A DNA stretch of 64,000 nt from Rapana venosa. Its lineage: Eukaryota; Mollusca; Gastropoda; Neogastropoda; Muricidae. Both the position numbers and the translations under genes were made by a program. The notes beneath the pieces were generated by a model. The model was given only the letters and a program-made list of their open reading frames with translations, was not told where the DNA came from and searched no databases. The stretch covers positions 10,315,576 through 10,379,575 of the forward strand of contig CM054145.1 in NCBI GenBank assembly GCA_028751875.1, read 5' to 3'. Numbering within the stretch: position 1 is the stretch's first letter; the number at the start of each line of letters is the position of its first letter. Shown in pieces: positions 52,263 to 64,000 of this stretch.

Positions 52263-53936
52263 CCAACAACAACAAACATACACCAACAACAACAACAACA
52301 ACAACAACAGACAACAACATTAATTATACAAGGAAATTTAAATAGGGCTATAACATGCAGACAACAATCAACGCTTGCACTTGACAAATCCTACACAGTC
52401 TTCTAACCAGTAACAATACTAGCACTAACAAGTCAATCCCAAAGTCACACCCACATACACACACGCCACACACCACACACACACACACACACAACATTCA
52501 CACCACACACACACACACACACACACACAACAAAAGGACACACACACATAGGTAATACTCTTTGGGCAGTGTGATTGAATCATGCTGTTTTTGAAGGCAG
52601 GGCACACTCTAGGAACAATGACACAGGAGATGGAAAACTTAGGTTAGAAATAAATAAGTCTGAACTGGATTTAAAAGTGACATAAGAAGCATTTGGTAAA
52701 GAAAGAGGAGGAAGGCCATTCCGATGGATTGGACCCCTAAATAGAGAGGATGTAGATTGTTGAATCGAGTTATTTGTAAGCACAAGGTATCTATCTGCGG
52801 CAGAGGGGAGGGAACTAAGGTAGTGTGCAAGAGAAGAACATTCGAAGAGGGTAGAAGGTGCTGTTTTGTGGAGACATAGGAACAGAGGGTACTGATCTTA
52901 TAATTACACTCTTGCACAGGCAACCCGTGGAGAGAACGCAAGAGAGGGTAACGTTCTAAGATTTTTTCTTTCTGAGACTATCATCTTTATATCAGTTATG
53001 AATGCTCGAACATTATGGCACACATCAATAAAATTCATTTTCTATTTTTCAGACACCCCCCCTCCCCCCTCCCCCACCCCCACCCTCCTCCTTAACATAA
53101 AAAATAGGAGCGACGTTAAACGAAAACAACACAAACAATACAATAAGACAAAATGTAACACAAAACATTACAAAATACAAAACACAATACGTGTTTAAAA
53201 ACGATAGCAGATTTTAATATTGACTTTTTCTTGTTGCATATGACTTAAATACATATTTAATGAACCACACAAGGCAATATCCATTCTTCTTCTTCTCTTT
53301 TGGTTTTTTTCGCTTTTTACAAACATCAGATGTTATGCAAGTCTTTTCCAGCTCCTCTCCTGGGCCCTACACATAGTTTGCAGGGTTATCTCAGACAGCC
53401 CACACCATGCTTCCTTAGGTCGCTGAATAACCTGCACCTATCAAGGATATGCACACCATTCTGGGTTTTCTTTTGCCACAGCACAACACAAGGGAGAAAA
53501 ACGTTTTCCGCTTTGTGGACATGTGGGTGATTTAACATGTTGTGCTCAGTGGAGTCTGAGAATGAGACTTGTTCTTCTCTTTTGCGATGGTGGTAGTCGT
53601 CCCTACTCGCTTCAGGGTTTGGCCATTGATTTGATTATTGTCTCCCTTTGAATTATGAGTTCACCAGCTAGAAACACATACACTGACAACACGAGAACCA
53701 AAGAGGAGTGGTGGAGATAAACACTTCACTTTAACAATAAAACACAGCCCACACCTTAAAAACCAAGCTTAGATAACCAAATGAAACACAATATTTATCC
53801 TGAAATAATAAACAGAAACAAATAAACAAAACCATTGACATTCCACAATATAATATAAAGAGTTTATACACCCACATGTAAAATTTACTTTTGAAGCATC
53901 CACAACTGAAATTGAATTGTTTGGGTTTTGTTAATA
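49107..53936 (+). repeat. Degraded copy of the 5.4-kb unit (partial)
   Basis: Enters with a segment shared with 63735 (AAAATGGTCTCAATACAACA), then (GA)n 49210-49262, triplets 49320-49376, the unit's unique block, a deletion at about 50470 joining GTAGAAAAAACA to GTACAAGTTGTTTTAT (about 0.35 kb lost), SINEs 50920-51590, (ATC)n-rich tract to 51780, triplets 52195-52325, LINE relic 52325-52941 with broken (CA)n 52447-52550, zinc-knuckle relic 53290-53650. Small indels occur every few tens of bases. Confidence 0.85.
52325..52941 (-). pseudogene. L2/CR1-type LINE C-terminus relic (degraded unit)
   Basis: From 52941: MRSLHGLPVQECNYKISTLC, then LLLHTTLVPSPLPQI and TLCLQITRF; other frames give FRGPIHRNGLPPLSL and FKSSSDLFISNL. 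Clearly the same relic as in units 1-4, with more frameshifts. Confidence 0.75.
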
Positions 53937-54677
53937 TGATCTCTCTCTCTCTGCTCTCCTCTCGATTTCTCCTCTCATCACTCTCGTTTCTCTCACTCTA
54001 CTCTCTCTCTCTCTCTCTTGCACATGTGCCACTTCTGAAGGCGAACTAAAGGGCTGCAGTTAGATAAGCTGCTGCAAAATTTTTGCATTTTAGCTTCAAA
54101 TGTCAGTTACTGCCTTCCAGCAACTGTAATAACTTTAAATGGCCCTGCTGATCCGACAATGTGGTATGAGTTGGAAAGTCACTGGGAGAGCGGCACTTGT
54201 AGTCGACTTGGGAATGAAGCCAGCTGACAAGTCATGTCAACAGAAATAGGCGGACCCTGTGCTGAACCATGACTCATCCTTATTCCGTAAATTGCACAAA
54301 GCCCCCTTGCCAAATCCGTGGCGAACCTTCAAAGAAGCAACAACACCAAGGAAAGACAGGCAAGTCGCCACTGTTACAATGACAGTGCCGTGAAAGCTGT
54401 CTTGAGTGACATGGACTCCCTGCTCGATGTGGAAACGAAGAAAAACAAACCAGTGTGTACACAGAGCTGTGTTGTCAACAAGCAGTGAATGCCCTCGGTC
54501 ACGAAAAACCAGTACCACTTGATCTACTGTAGTGATTCCAGCAACCAGACAGCAAGATCGGTGTGTCTTCTGAGGTGTCTGATGTGCAGAAGCGCAGACA
54601 GTTGGCTGCACAGTGGATGGCTTTGATACTGGAATTGTTAAACAGTAAATGGTGTCTACTCCTAACTGACCTACAGT
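53913..54677. repeat. 765-bp duplicated block, copy 2
   Basis: Same as 37529-38293. Here its start continues naturally from the 5.4-kb unit (ACTGAAATTGAATTGTTTGG then the CT tract), and its end runs into LINE A copy 2, so this is probably the original context. No gene was recognised in it. Confidence 0.93.
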
Positions 54678-54679
54678 TG

Positions 54680-57600
54680 TGGCGGGTGACGGGGCCCGAA
54701 CATGTCGTTTTTTTCTTCTTGACGTGGGGGGAAAGGGGGTTTCCCTGTGGCCTGCCAGCCGTGTTATTTGACTTTTGACAAATTCGTTGGTCTTTCGTTT
54801 TCTCCAGGATATGCCCAGTAGTTTTCTATGGCATTTTGTTTCGAATGACTGGATTCGCTTTGCTGTTTCAGCAGTCAATGTCAGGTTTCACTTCGTACAG
54901 CAGGATCGACTGAATTAGGGCTTTGTAGAGCTTTAGTTTGATTGGGAAAGATCTCTTTACTTTTCCATATGGTGGTGAGTTTTGTCATGGAAGATTTTTC
55001 CATGGCTATTCTGACTTTGATTTCTGTCGTCGATCGCCCGTCCTTTGTGAGTGTAGCCCCGAGGTATTTAAAAGCGTCTACCTCCCCCAGTTGTTGGCCG
55101 TTCATGTAAATTTTAAGCGGTGGATTGCTCGTGCTGTTCACAAGTACTTTACTTTTCTCCGAGCTCACTCCATCCCATATGCCCCAGCTCTGTCTCAAGT
55201 CTGGTCGTAAGATCTTGCAGCTCTGTGTTACTTCCGCCCTGAGGTCAATGTCATTGGCAAACCGTAAGTTGTTGAGGGGTCTGCCCCCAATGGAGATGGT
55301 TTTAGGGTGGAAGTCATGGAGGGTCTCTCTATGATTTTTTCCAAAAAACAGATTGAACAGGCTGGAGATAACAGGCACCCTTTGTCGGACCCCAACTGGG
55401 GTTTTGAAGTAGTCCCCGACTGATTGTTCAGAAGGACGCACTGCTTGCAGTGTTGTATGGGTGCTTGAATGGTTTGCACTAGTCCTTCTTCAATGCCAAA
55501 CATTTTGAGGCCCTGCCACAGGCCTTCGTGCCAAAACTCTGTCAAAAGCCTTCTTGAAGTCGATGAAGTTGTGGAACAGGTCTCTCTGTGTTGAAGTTTT
55601 TTTCCCATCATGTTGTGGCAGTTAAAAATCTGTTCGATTGTGCCCCTGCCTGCCCTGAACCCAGCTTGTTCCTCTGCAAGGTGTTCTTCTGCCTCCTTCT
55701 TGAGTCGATTCAAAATAACTTTGAGCATGATCTTGCTGGCGTGGCTGATGAGGTGATTGTTCTATAGTTTTGGCATTGGCGTAAATTCCCCTCTTGGGCA
55801 GGGGTTATGATGAGTGATTGTGTCCAGTCTTTTGGGCCCCACTTTTTTGTCTCCCAATTTCGGGACAGATAGCTGTAAACATATGTGATGGCTGTTTCGC
55901 CACCATGCTTGAGCAGCTTGCTGGTATATTGTCTGTCTGGGGACTTTCCTACTGGTAAGCTGCGGATGGCTTCTTCCACTTTTTTCCTCAGTATAGGTAA
56001 TGGCGAGGGTGCTCTTGATGTTGCTGCTTTCTCTTCTATTATGCTCTTGTCAGGTTGTTTGGGTAGTTGTACAGTTCTTAAACAATATTCAGCCCACCTG
56101 TTCAATGCAGCTGAGCTTTCTGTGAGGAGGTTTCCGGAGCTTTTCTTCAAGGGACTGTGATTTGGTTTGAAGTGGTTTTGTGAGTTTCTTCAGGGTGTCG
56201 TATGCCTTTTTACTGTTGCCCACTTTCATGTTTTTTTCGATCTCATCACATTTTATCACTGATCCACTTCTCTCTGGCCTTTAACATTGATTTTTCACGA
56301 GATTGTTGGCCTCCCGGTATTCTTTAGGGTTGGAAGACCTGGTTGGTTTCAGTGCTCTTCTTGTATCGCAGAGGTCCAAGATGTCATTGGTAGTCCATGG
56401 CTGGTGTTTATTCCTCTGACGACCGAGTACCTCCTCTGCTGTTTCTCGGACTGCCTCATTGAAGTTGTTGGTGAGGTCATTGATGTCATTGTCCAGGAGG
56501 GTTAATGCCGCAAAACGTCCGCCAAGCTTAGCTTGGAAGATCTCCTCGACATCTGGTTTTTTTGTTTGTCCATTTTCAAATTTGATACGTGGGTTTGCAG
56601 GCTGTTTGTTTTTCTTCAGCTTCATTTTTAATACCAGCAGCAAAAAGGTCGTGGTCACTGGGCCCATGTCAGCTCCAGGGTAGGTTCTTGTTCTGGCTCT
56701 GTTGATGCTGGATTTGAAGCGCCGTGGTGTTAAGATAAAATCTATTTGGTTATGGATCTTGCCGTTTAGGGGCATGCCCGGTTGTCCTCCTTGACTGCTT
56801 GTGGGGATAGAGGTATTGGCAATGGTAAGTCTGTGGTGCAGGGCAAACTCCAGCAGACGTAGTCCCCTGTCGTTGGGCTCCCCTTCCAAACTGACCAAAT
56901 GTTCCGGCCCATTGGTTGTAAAAGTCAGGGCCTACTTTGGCGTTAAAATCCCCCTTGGATGATGGTGATGTCCTTCTTGGGTATTTTCTTTAAAGGTCAC
57001 TTCAAGATCTTCATAAAATTCTTCTACTTCTTATCTGTATGGTCAGATGATGGTGCATAGATTTTTATGATGGTGATGTTCTTGGGCTTGGCCGACACCC
57101 GGTGTGATATCCCATGCTGGAAGCCGGTGTACAGCTGATAATGCACCCACTACTTCCTTTTTGACAATAAATGCCACTCCATGTTGGTGATGTTTCTCTT
57201 GGCCACTGTACAATCTTGTTGCCTTCTTCAGTTCAATGTCTCACCAAATCTGTCCATCTCACTTCTCCTAGTCCAATAATGTCCATTTATATCGGCTAAG
57301 CTCATACTCTAGTTCTTTGATTTTTCCGCACTGGTAGAGTGTACGGACGTTCCATGTACCAATGGTGATTTGTTCTCTAGGGAGCTTAAGTAATGTTTTA
57401 ACTCCAGTAGCTGACTTGTCACTTTCCACCCTGGTGTTGATCAATGGAAAGCGCGGTCGTTGGTAACCCGGGCCTCGACCGATCCGGTATCATTTCGGCT
57501 TTGCATTTGTCTTTCATGTTTTTTCTGTGGGCTTAGGATATTCCTTGGTGGCGCCAATCTCCTCTCCAAGTCTCCATATGTTTTGGGTTTTTTCTATTGG

Positions 57601-57760
57601 GGTTTCCTCCCCCACATGCGACAGGTTGTACTGGGTTACATGGATACCAGTAGCAGTAGCAGAGAACTTCTCTGACTGACCTGAACACACACATACACAC
57701 AAACAAACACGTACACACGCGCGCGCACGCACCCCCCCCCCCCCCCCACACACACACAAC
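54680..57760 (-). mobile_element. Broken non-LTR retrotransposon A, copy 2
   Basis: Same element as 34001-37065, with different frameshifts. Readable blocks on the minus strand: GLRLLEFALHHRLTIANTSI and KIHNQIDFIL (endonuclease, ~56830-56720), QRNKHQPWTTNDILDLCDTR (~56420), SLPVGKSPD (~55950), LNRLKKEAEEHLAEEQAGFR AGRGTIEQI (~55720-55630), LRFANDIDL (~55260), KSKVLVNSTSNPPLKIYMNG QQLGEVDAFKYLGATLTKDG (~55150-55050), TAETAKRIQSFETKCHRKLL GISW (~54870-54800). The 3' end is cut inside the coding region where the 765-bp block begins. Confidence 0.88.
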
Positions 57761-57779
57761 CATTTCAAAGCCGTGTTTT

Positions 57780-60700
57780 AAAATACATGAACATCTTTCC
57801 CCTGAAATAAATTGAGATGACAATCAATACCAGCATTAAATTCCAGCCAATTTTTTTTCTTTCTTTTGTTCACTGCGTGAAAAATGTACCTTGAGACCCA
57901 TGCATTTGTTCGGAATTTGACACTTGTAATAAGAAGTGGATTGGAGTTGAGCTAACCCCCAAGAAACTTGGCTCTTAAATCAGAATATGCAGGCAACAAA
58001 CAGAAAATGATGTTCATTTTCCCTTTGCTGACTTCCCAAAATGGACAAAATTTTTTCTTCTGGGGAAGATTGCTAAAGCATGTACATTTGCATTAATAGG
58101 GAGAAATTAAATCTAGCTTGTGAGATGGCAACTCTAAAACATTAGGTACCCATGTCAGGACACGTACTTTTCTTTTTCAAAAATGATTTTAAAAGATATG
58201 CAATTGTCATATCTGTCACGGTCTTTATAGTGCCCGACCATTCTTGTATGTATAGATCAACCATTCTCTGCTTAAACAGTCTTAAAAACATTTTGACTGA
58301 CCAACACCCTGCTGCAAACCCAAAAAAAGCTAAAACCTGTCTTACATAAAATTTCCCTGATTTTCGACACCCAACAACTTTACCCATTTTGTCTAATTTT
58401 AATAAATCTGATAACTATATGTGGCAGTCTTTCATTCTTCATTTGTAATAATCTAAACACAATACCTTAAGACCGCAACACACGAATTAAAATGAAAAGG
58501 AAATCTTCCCAAATCACCATAGACCATTGAATTTGGAGTTTTAAACTGGTACACCTAAAATCTTTTGCAAGCCATAGTATGAACTTTTTCTATATGATCT
58601 AATTTGTTTAAACCCCATACTTCAGAAGCATATAGCAGAATCGGTTGAACTTTAACATAAAAAATCTTAAAAAATGCTTTGGTAGTCATTTCCTTGTATT
58701 TTTGAAAAGCCTTATTCAATTGGACTACCGCTTTCTTACCCTTAGATGCTAGATGTTCAGTACCTTTTTTCATACTGCTCATTGTAGTAAATTGGAATCC
58801 CAAATAACAATAACTATTCACTACTTCTGCGACAGACTAGCGTCCTGTCACAGGGGTGGTGAAAAACCATCAGTTCGCTTAACGCTACAGAAACCAGGAT
58901 AAGCTCCGGCTCTATGGGCCTTCTGGCTCGAAAGAACATACTTTTTTTATTCACTACTTCTAGTTTCTTACCACCCAAAAACCATTGTTCATGTCGTCCT
59001 AAATACCCTCCTTTTCTGAATACCATGACTTTAGTTTTCTCAGTGTTCACATTTAATTTCATGTCATTGGAACAGTTCTGCAGGATATTTAATTGATTTT
59101 GTAAGCCATATACTGTTGTACATAGTAAAGCCACATCATCAGCAAAAAGTAATATAAACAATTCCATAATGTCTGGCAAAATTGTACACCATGTCTTCCT
59201 TTCACATTCATGTGAGTAGCAAGTTGATTTAAAAATTACAGAAAATAAGTAGGACTTAAAACACAACCTGTCTTACCCCAATAGGGCACTCAAAATATTC
59301 AGAAAATTTCACAATTTTGCACGTACACACGAGACTAAGAAATATACATTGCTTCAAAGAGCCAAAAATCTTCCATTCACACCTTGATTTTCTCATGCAT
59401 TCAAGAATTTTTATCATGATGAACAGAATCAAATGCTTTTTTAAAATCAAAAATGCTACATATAAATTTCTGCGTTTCTTCCATATACATTTCTGGACGA
59501 TAGCATAAAATTAAATATTTGATCTACTGTTGATTACCCTACGAAAACCTGCTTGATTTTCAGAAATCACATTGTTGTCTTCTAAACCCGTTATAACAAT
59601 CTTGCTTTAATATGGGTTTTATAACATTTTGAAATTTAAAACTTAACAATGAGACTCCTCTGTAATTATCTGTATTATCGGATCTCCTTTTTTGTAAATA
59701 GGTATTATTATGGCTTTGACCAGTCTTTGGGATAGACTCCTAAACTGAAAACAGTGTTAAAAATTTTACCAAAAACTCCCGTACACTTTTGCTCCATTTT
59801 TCAACATTTCAGTGATATATTGTCAATGCCACTGGACTTTCCCATTTTGAGTTTAGATATTGCTTGCACAACCTCATTTTCAGATATATCTTGATTTAAA
59901 ATATGTTCAGTTTTCCCTTCCTGTAAATCAATATTCACACAGTTGCTTTCCTATGTTTTCACAAGGTTCTGAAAAAACACTTTTAAAATGATTAAACCAG
60001 TCTTCAGTTTCTAATATTGTTGTAAACTACTGCACGATTTCCACACCCATACTCCTTTTCTTCTTTCCAGAAGTGGAAGAATTTTAATGTTACTTTCTAA
60101 AGATTCTGCTTTCATTCTTCTGTAACCTTGTTTTTTTAGTCCTTAACAACCGTTTATAGATTTTCTTTTTTCAACATAAATTAGCCTGTCCTCTTCATTT
60201 CTGGTTTTTCTGAAATTGTTTAATTTAAGTCTACTTTCCTTTTTCGCAATTCACATTCATCATCAAACATTCACTCTTTTTAATTTTATTTTTATGCCGA
60301 GACATCCTTTTCAACATGCATACACTAGCCTCTTTCACACTTTCAACAAATATGTCTAAAGCCTTTCTAAGTTGTTTTCTTTCATACTTGTGGCTATTGA
60401 AAATCTATTCTGTATATCAACAGTGGTAAAGCCTTAAGAAATTCTCTTTCTTTTCTCATTCATACAAGTTTGTTCATAAGATACCTTACTTTTGAGGTAT
60501 GATCACATGCATTTCTGAAATATTGTTACAACTTCATCTTCAAAGAAACGGAAGGTGGTCAGATTCTGTTAAACTTTCAACACCAGAGAAAGTATTTGAC
60601 AGATGTTATTAGGTCCAAAGAGGCAATAAAATAGTAGATGTACTTGAACCAGAAGATGCTTAAATGTGTAACCTATCATCAAAACTAGATTGCAAAAGCC

Positions 60701-61200
60701 CATTCAAATAGCACAATCAAACATATTACATAACTCAATTAATTGGTTACCAAATATGTTTGTTTCTGAATCATGTGATTTTCTAGCAATTGAATATTGG
60801 AAACAGAATACAAATTTCAAAATTCATCACGTCATCCCCATATTGTATTCTGGTTAAGCTGTTCGAGCATTAAAATCCTGTTAGCAAACAGATTAAATCA
60901 TCATATAAACTTTTGGAAGCTCAAGCAAACAATTGTTCTAGATTTCCATGCCATACACCCCTTGCTTAGTTTTCCAGAAGGCAGGAATCACATGGGGGAA
61001 TGTTGTACAAACCAACATAATATCTTTGTTAGTTCCAAATAAATCTCTGTCGTCTTTTACAACAATGGCTATGTCAACTCCACCTCAAAATAAAAAAAAA
61101 AAAAATAAAAAAAATTTTTTTTATCACAAAAGTTCCCAAAAGATTTTTGGACTAAGAATCACCCCTCCCGAATATCTTCCTTGATGTGGACAGTTTTTTT
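57780..61200 (-). mobile_element. Broken non-LTR retrotransposon C, copy 2 (endonuclease to C-terminus)
   Basis: Minus-strand order: LFGTNKDIMLVCT (~61040-61000) and QDFNARTA (~60880, endonuclease GDFN-R-TA motif with its Gly lost), ESDHLPF (~60560, SDH motif), RT linker 60100-59600, ECPIGVRQ (~59280), LFILLFADDVALLCTTVYGL (~59150, catalytic FADD), MKLNVNTEKTKVMVFRKGGY (~59050), SYCYLGFQFTTMSSMKKGTE (~58810), KIFYVKVQPILLYASEVWGL (~58640), HTMACKRFL (~58560), and a cysteine-containing end at ~58050. Stops and frameshifts are frequent, so it is inactive. Clade not resolved. Confidence 0.85.
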
Positions 61201-63730
61201 AGCCTTCCTGAAGTGAACATTAAATAATCCCTAAAATAGGAAATCACCTCGATGTTACAAAAGTTTCTGTTTAAACAGAATCATATCAAATTCTAAGCAA
61301 AAAAAATAACAAAAGTCTGTTGTCAATTTTAGGCCCAAAGATCCATTAACATTATAATTTAGAAAATTTATTCCAGAAACATTAACACCTTGATCAGATT
61401 CTGCTCTAAACCTTTAATATTGCTGTAGATCTGCAGAGCCTTTCTCCCTCTGACAGTGAGCTTCTCTGGCCGGCGAGTCCTATTTGTCATGCATGGGCTT
61501 TATCATCATTTTTAAATCTAAGCCGTTGACCTGGGTGTCAACTCTTTGAATTTCTCCATCACAGATGTAGTCTGTTTAAAAGACTCGGTGATGCTGCTTA
61601 GGCTGCGACTTGCAGGCAACTTTTACAGGGACTTTGCTTTGAATGACCTACATGAGAAGCAGCACGTCTGGGCCGTGGAGCCTGCTTCGTGCTCACAGAC
61701 TGTCTGATCCGGCCTGCCTCTCTGTTTTTGTGGGGGTTCGTGCTGCTGTGGGTCCATCAGTTCATATGCCATACAAGGTCATCTTTCCTGCCAGGTCTTT
61801 TAACAATAGGACAATTGTGTCTGTATGTGCCCCCTGTTGTTTGCTTTGCTGTCATTACAGTCATCTCGCCTTGTGTTTTGGTCGTTCTTAATTCCATATG
61901 ACAACTGACTCTGTCATTAAGGCTTGTTGTCAACAGTATATTGCTATTGTAGTTGTTTTCACAGTCTCTGTTTCTTCTTGTCAGTTTGTGATCTGTAGCT
62001 TTGTCAGAAGAGTCACCCTCTTCAGTTTTGTCTTCGTCTTTTCTTTAATCTCCCTTCAACAGTTACCCATAATCAGTGGCTACAAGATTGTCATCAGTCT
62101 TTTGTCTGTCTTAATCCTACAGAATACTGCAAATATCCATAATTTATCATGTTGGCTCAGATTCCAGTTTCATCCCTGTCACAATCACTGATGTCACGTT
62201 TCAGAGTTACATTTCTTCTTTTGTTTTTGCTGAAGTTGCATGCATGTATTGCAGTGTTTTGACTTTGACCAGAAGAAATGGGATTTTGACCAGGGTGTCT
62301 GTGTTTGTGAGTTTTCTTCACCCCAATAATTCTCTGTGCCTGGTTGTCCCTGTTTTCCCTGATTACTGCCTACTATAGGAATGTGGTCCTGGCACCAAGT
62401 GGCAACAGCCCTGCCCTTTCCTGTCATGCTGAGCCAGTCCCTTGTACAGCTGCACTGTCCGCCTGGTGACAGTGCGGTCGTGGTTGGAAGGTTCCCTCTG
62501 GCTGCCTCCTGGATACTCTGTTGAGCCCCCATGCTTGGTGTGATGATCCAAAGGTTCTCTGCCAGGATTGTTGTGGACTCGTGATTGGTTAGTGGTCACG
62601 ATGCCTGATCCTCTTCATCCTGTGGAGGACGGAAGTTCTGTGAGCCTCTGCTTCAGGCTGCATGGCTGGTTGCATACACAGGATGGGTGCCTCTGCGGGA
62701 CATTGTCACTCCCTCTGTTCAGATTGGAGTCCGTTCTCTATGTTGTTGGCTAAGAGGTTGATGATTGTCGTGTCCTCTTTGGTCTTTCATGCAGTGATAG
62801 GATTTTGTGCTTGCCCTTGAGTGCTGTTTTCCATGATGGAAATAGGCTTACTTTGCCCTGGCCTCGTTGGATAGTCAAAATGTTTCCCTCTGATGTACGT
62901 GAGGTCAGATGAACCTACATACCACTTCTCCTCAGACTGTCCCGAAGTCTCTGTTTGCATCACCGCATCTTATCCGGACATCGGCAAAATGAACGATGAT
63001 GGGTCGTGGTTCTCCTTCCCAGAGCGTCGGCCTTCAATGCGGTATGCCTTGTATGTCTCCTGGAGCCAGTCAAGTTAAGGGCATGTTCAGTTCGAATGTC
63101 AATGATATATGAGTAAATTGTGGCTCGTTTCACCCTTCCGGTTCACCATGTTGATGAAATTTTGCATTGTTAGTTTTGACTTTGCATCCATTGATTCCGC
63201 TTTTCTCTAAGTTTTTCTATCTAGTCAATCATCACTTGCGGTCTTCTTGTATGTCTTAATGTCATCCTGTTTTGCATCCCCCCCCAAACCCCAAAACTTT
63301 TTTTTCTTTTAGTGAAATAATTTCTTCCAATGAATGGAGATATTCTTTATTCTAAAGCCCCAAAATGTCTTTCTGCTGCTCTTTATTCCCTTTGAATGTA
63401 CAAGTAGTCACTGCTTGAATCTGGGAAAAACGCCAGTTCCATTACTTGCTGATATTGTGTGTTGGAAACATTTCACCATTGACATTTTTTTCTCTATTCA
63501 GCGCTGTCCTTCATGACTGAAATCTTTAACAGTACACCAGCACCAAACATGAAAACAAAAACAAGGTCAAGGACAAATCGCAGTAACAGTGGAAGTTTGA
63601 GTTGGCATCACAACACAGTCCTTCTATATATCATTTGTATTTAGTAAAAATGTTAATTTCGGCTGGATCACTGACCTCTGAGATTATTTGATGATATTTT
63701 CCTGTGCACCAGTCCTAAACTATTACTACT
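61200..63730. other. Unidentified interval, possible reversed coding relic
   Basis: GC content rises here. On the minus strand short open pieces occur: ASRSLSSITESFKQTTSVME near 61570, MTTNQSRVHNNPGREPLDHH near 62590, and DWLQETYKAYRIEGRRSGKE then NHDPSSFILPMSG near 63070-62980. They are separated by stops. I do not recognise a family; a transposable element gag/ORF1-like relic is possible. No splice structure could be supported. Confidence 0.4.
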
Positions 63731-63734
63731 GCAA

Positions 63735-63833
63735 AAAATGGTCTCAATACAACAGCAAACACAGTCACATTTCATTAATAATGAGGAGCACTATTCCAAC
63801 ACATCATCTGGCTTCACCCACTTGCCTGCGTGC

Positions 63834-63871
<38 letters not shown>

Positions 63872-63940
63872 CTAAGAAATTTAATGTACCTCGATCTTGG
63901 TCACAATACATTATTATTATTTATTATTATTATTTATTAT

Positions 63941-63981
<41 letters not shown>

Positions 63982-64000
63982 TTGCTTTTGTGATGTTGGT
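63735..64000 (+). repeat. Start of another 5.4-kb unit copy at right edge
   Basis: AAAATGGTCTCAATACAACA through CACTTGCCTGCGTGCCC, (GA)n 63836-63868, GGAACTAAGAAATTTAATG, then ATT and AGT triplets and TTGCTTTTGTGATGTTGGT, as at 49107-49400. The left edge of the unit is thus the same in these two places. Confidence 0.88.

Noticed and set aside
63688..63993. 101-codon plus frame at the right edge
   Set aside because: Mostly translation of (GA)n, ATT and AGT repeats of the tandem unit.

Overview
This is a eukaryotic, repeat-saturated window. It holds one recognisable host gene, spliced with GT-AG introns, set in a dense mix of tRNA-derived SINEs, non-LTR retrotransposon relics and microsatellites. 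The SINE style, the CTATATAAATTCC-(ATT)n tails and the retrotransposon types suggest an invertebrate, most likely a lophotrochozoan such as a gastropod mollusc. That placement is inference. No bacterial or viral gene organisation is visible.

Region 1 (1-11.5 kb, minus strand) carries the 5' part of NUP205, an inner-ring nucleoporin. Seven coding exons (11451 down to 1285) join in phase to give the first ~347 residues, and the rest of the gene lies beyond position 1. The introns hold several SINEs, a young 1.3-kb LINE insertion with a perfect 14-bp target-site duplication, two SINEs with a combined tRNA-like and 5S-rRNA-like head, long poly-C runs (poly-G in the transcript), and GA/CA tracts. 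Two NUP205 splice sites (exon 7 donor, exon 6 acceptor) lie inside tandem duplications with a 45-bp period. The 5' flank contains 83 bp of perfectly alternating purine/pyrimidine.

Region 2 (about 11.8-33.5 kb) is a head-to-tail array of four ~5.4-kb units. Each unit contains the same relics in the same order: a reversed SINE, a SINE with a LINE-like tail, an L2/CR1-type LINE C-terminus, a LINE zinc-knuckle C-terminus, another SINE-like piece and many microsatellites. No intact gene is seen in the unit. The four copies are mosaics of two subtypes. A 500-N gap (33501-34000) ends the array.

Region 3 (34-40.2 kb) and region 5 (53.9-61.2 kb) are two copies of one segment carrying two broken non-LTR retrotransposons on the minus strand, about 20.7 kb apart. 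A 765-bp block is identical in both but sits in different contexts, exactly 16,384 bp apart, which points to an assembly problem. Region 4 (about 41.4-49.1 kb) looks random: no genes, no shared repeats and very few homopolymer runs. It is followed by a degraded copy of the 5.4-kb unit (49.1-53.9 kb). The last part (61.2-63.7 kb) is unidentified, and another copy of the unit begins at the right edge.

The sequence does not reveal a convincing new multi-gene system. The most interesting biology is the minisatellite that multiplies in-phase splice donors in NUP205, the tRNA/5S chimeric SINE, the shared SINE/LINE tail, and the 5.4-kb macrosatellite starting ~330 bp upstream of NUP205.
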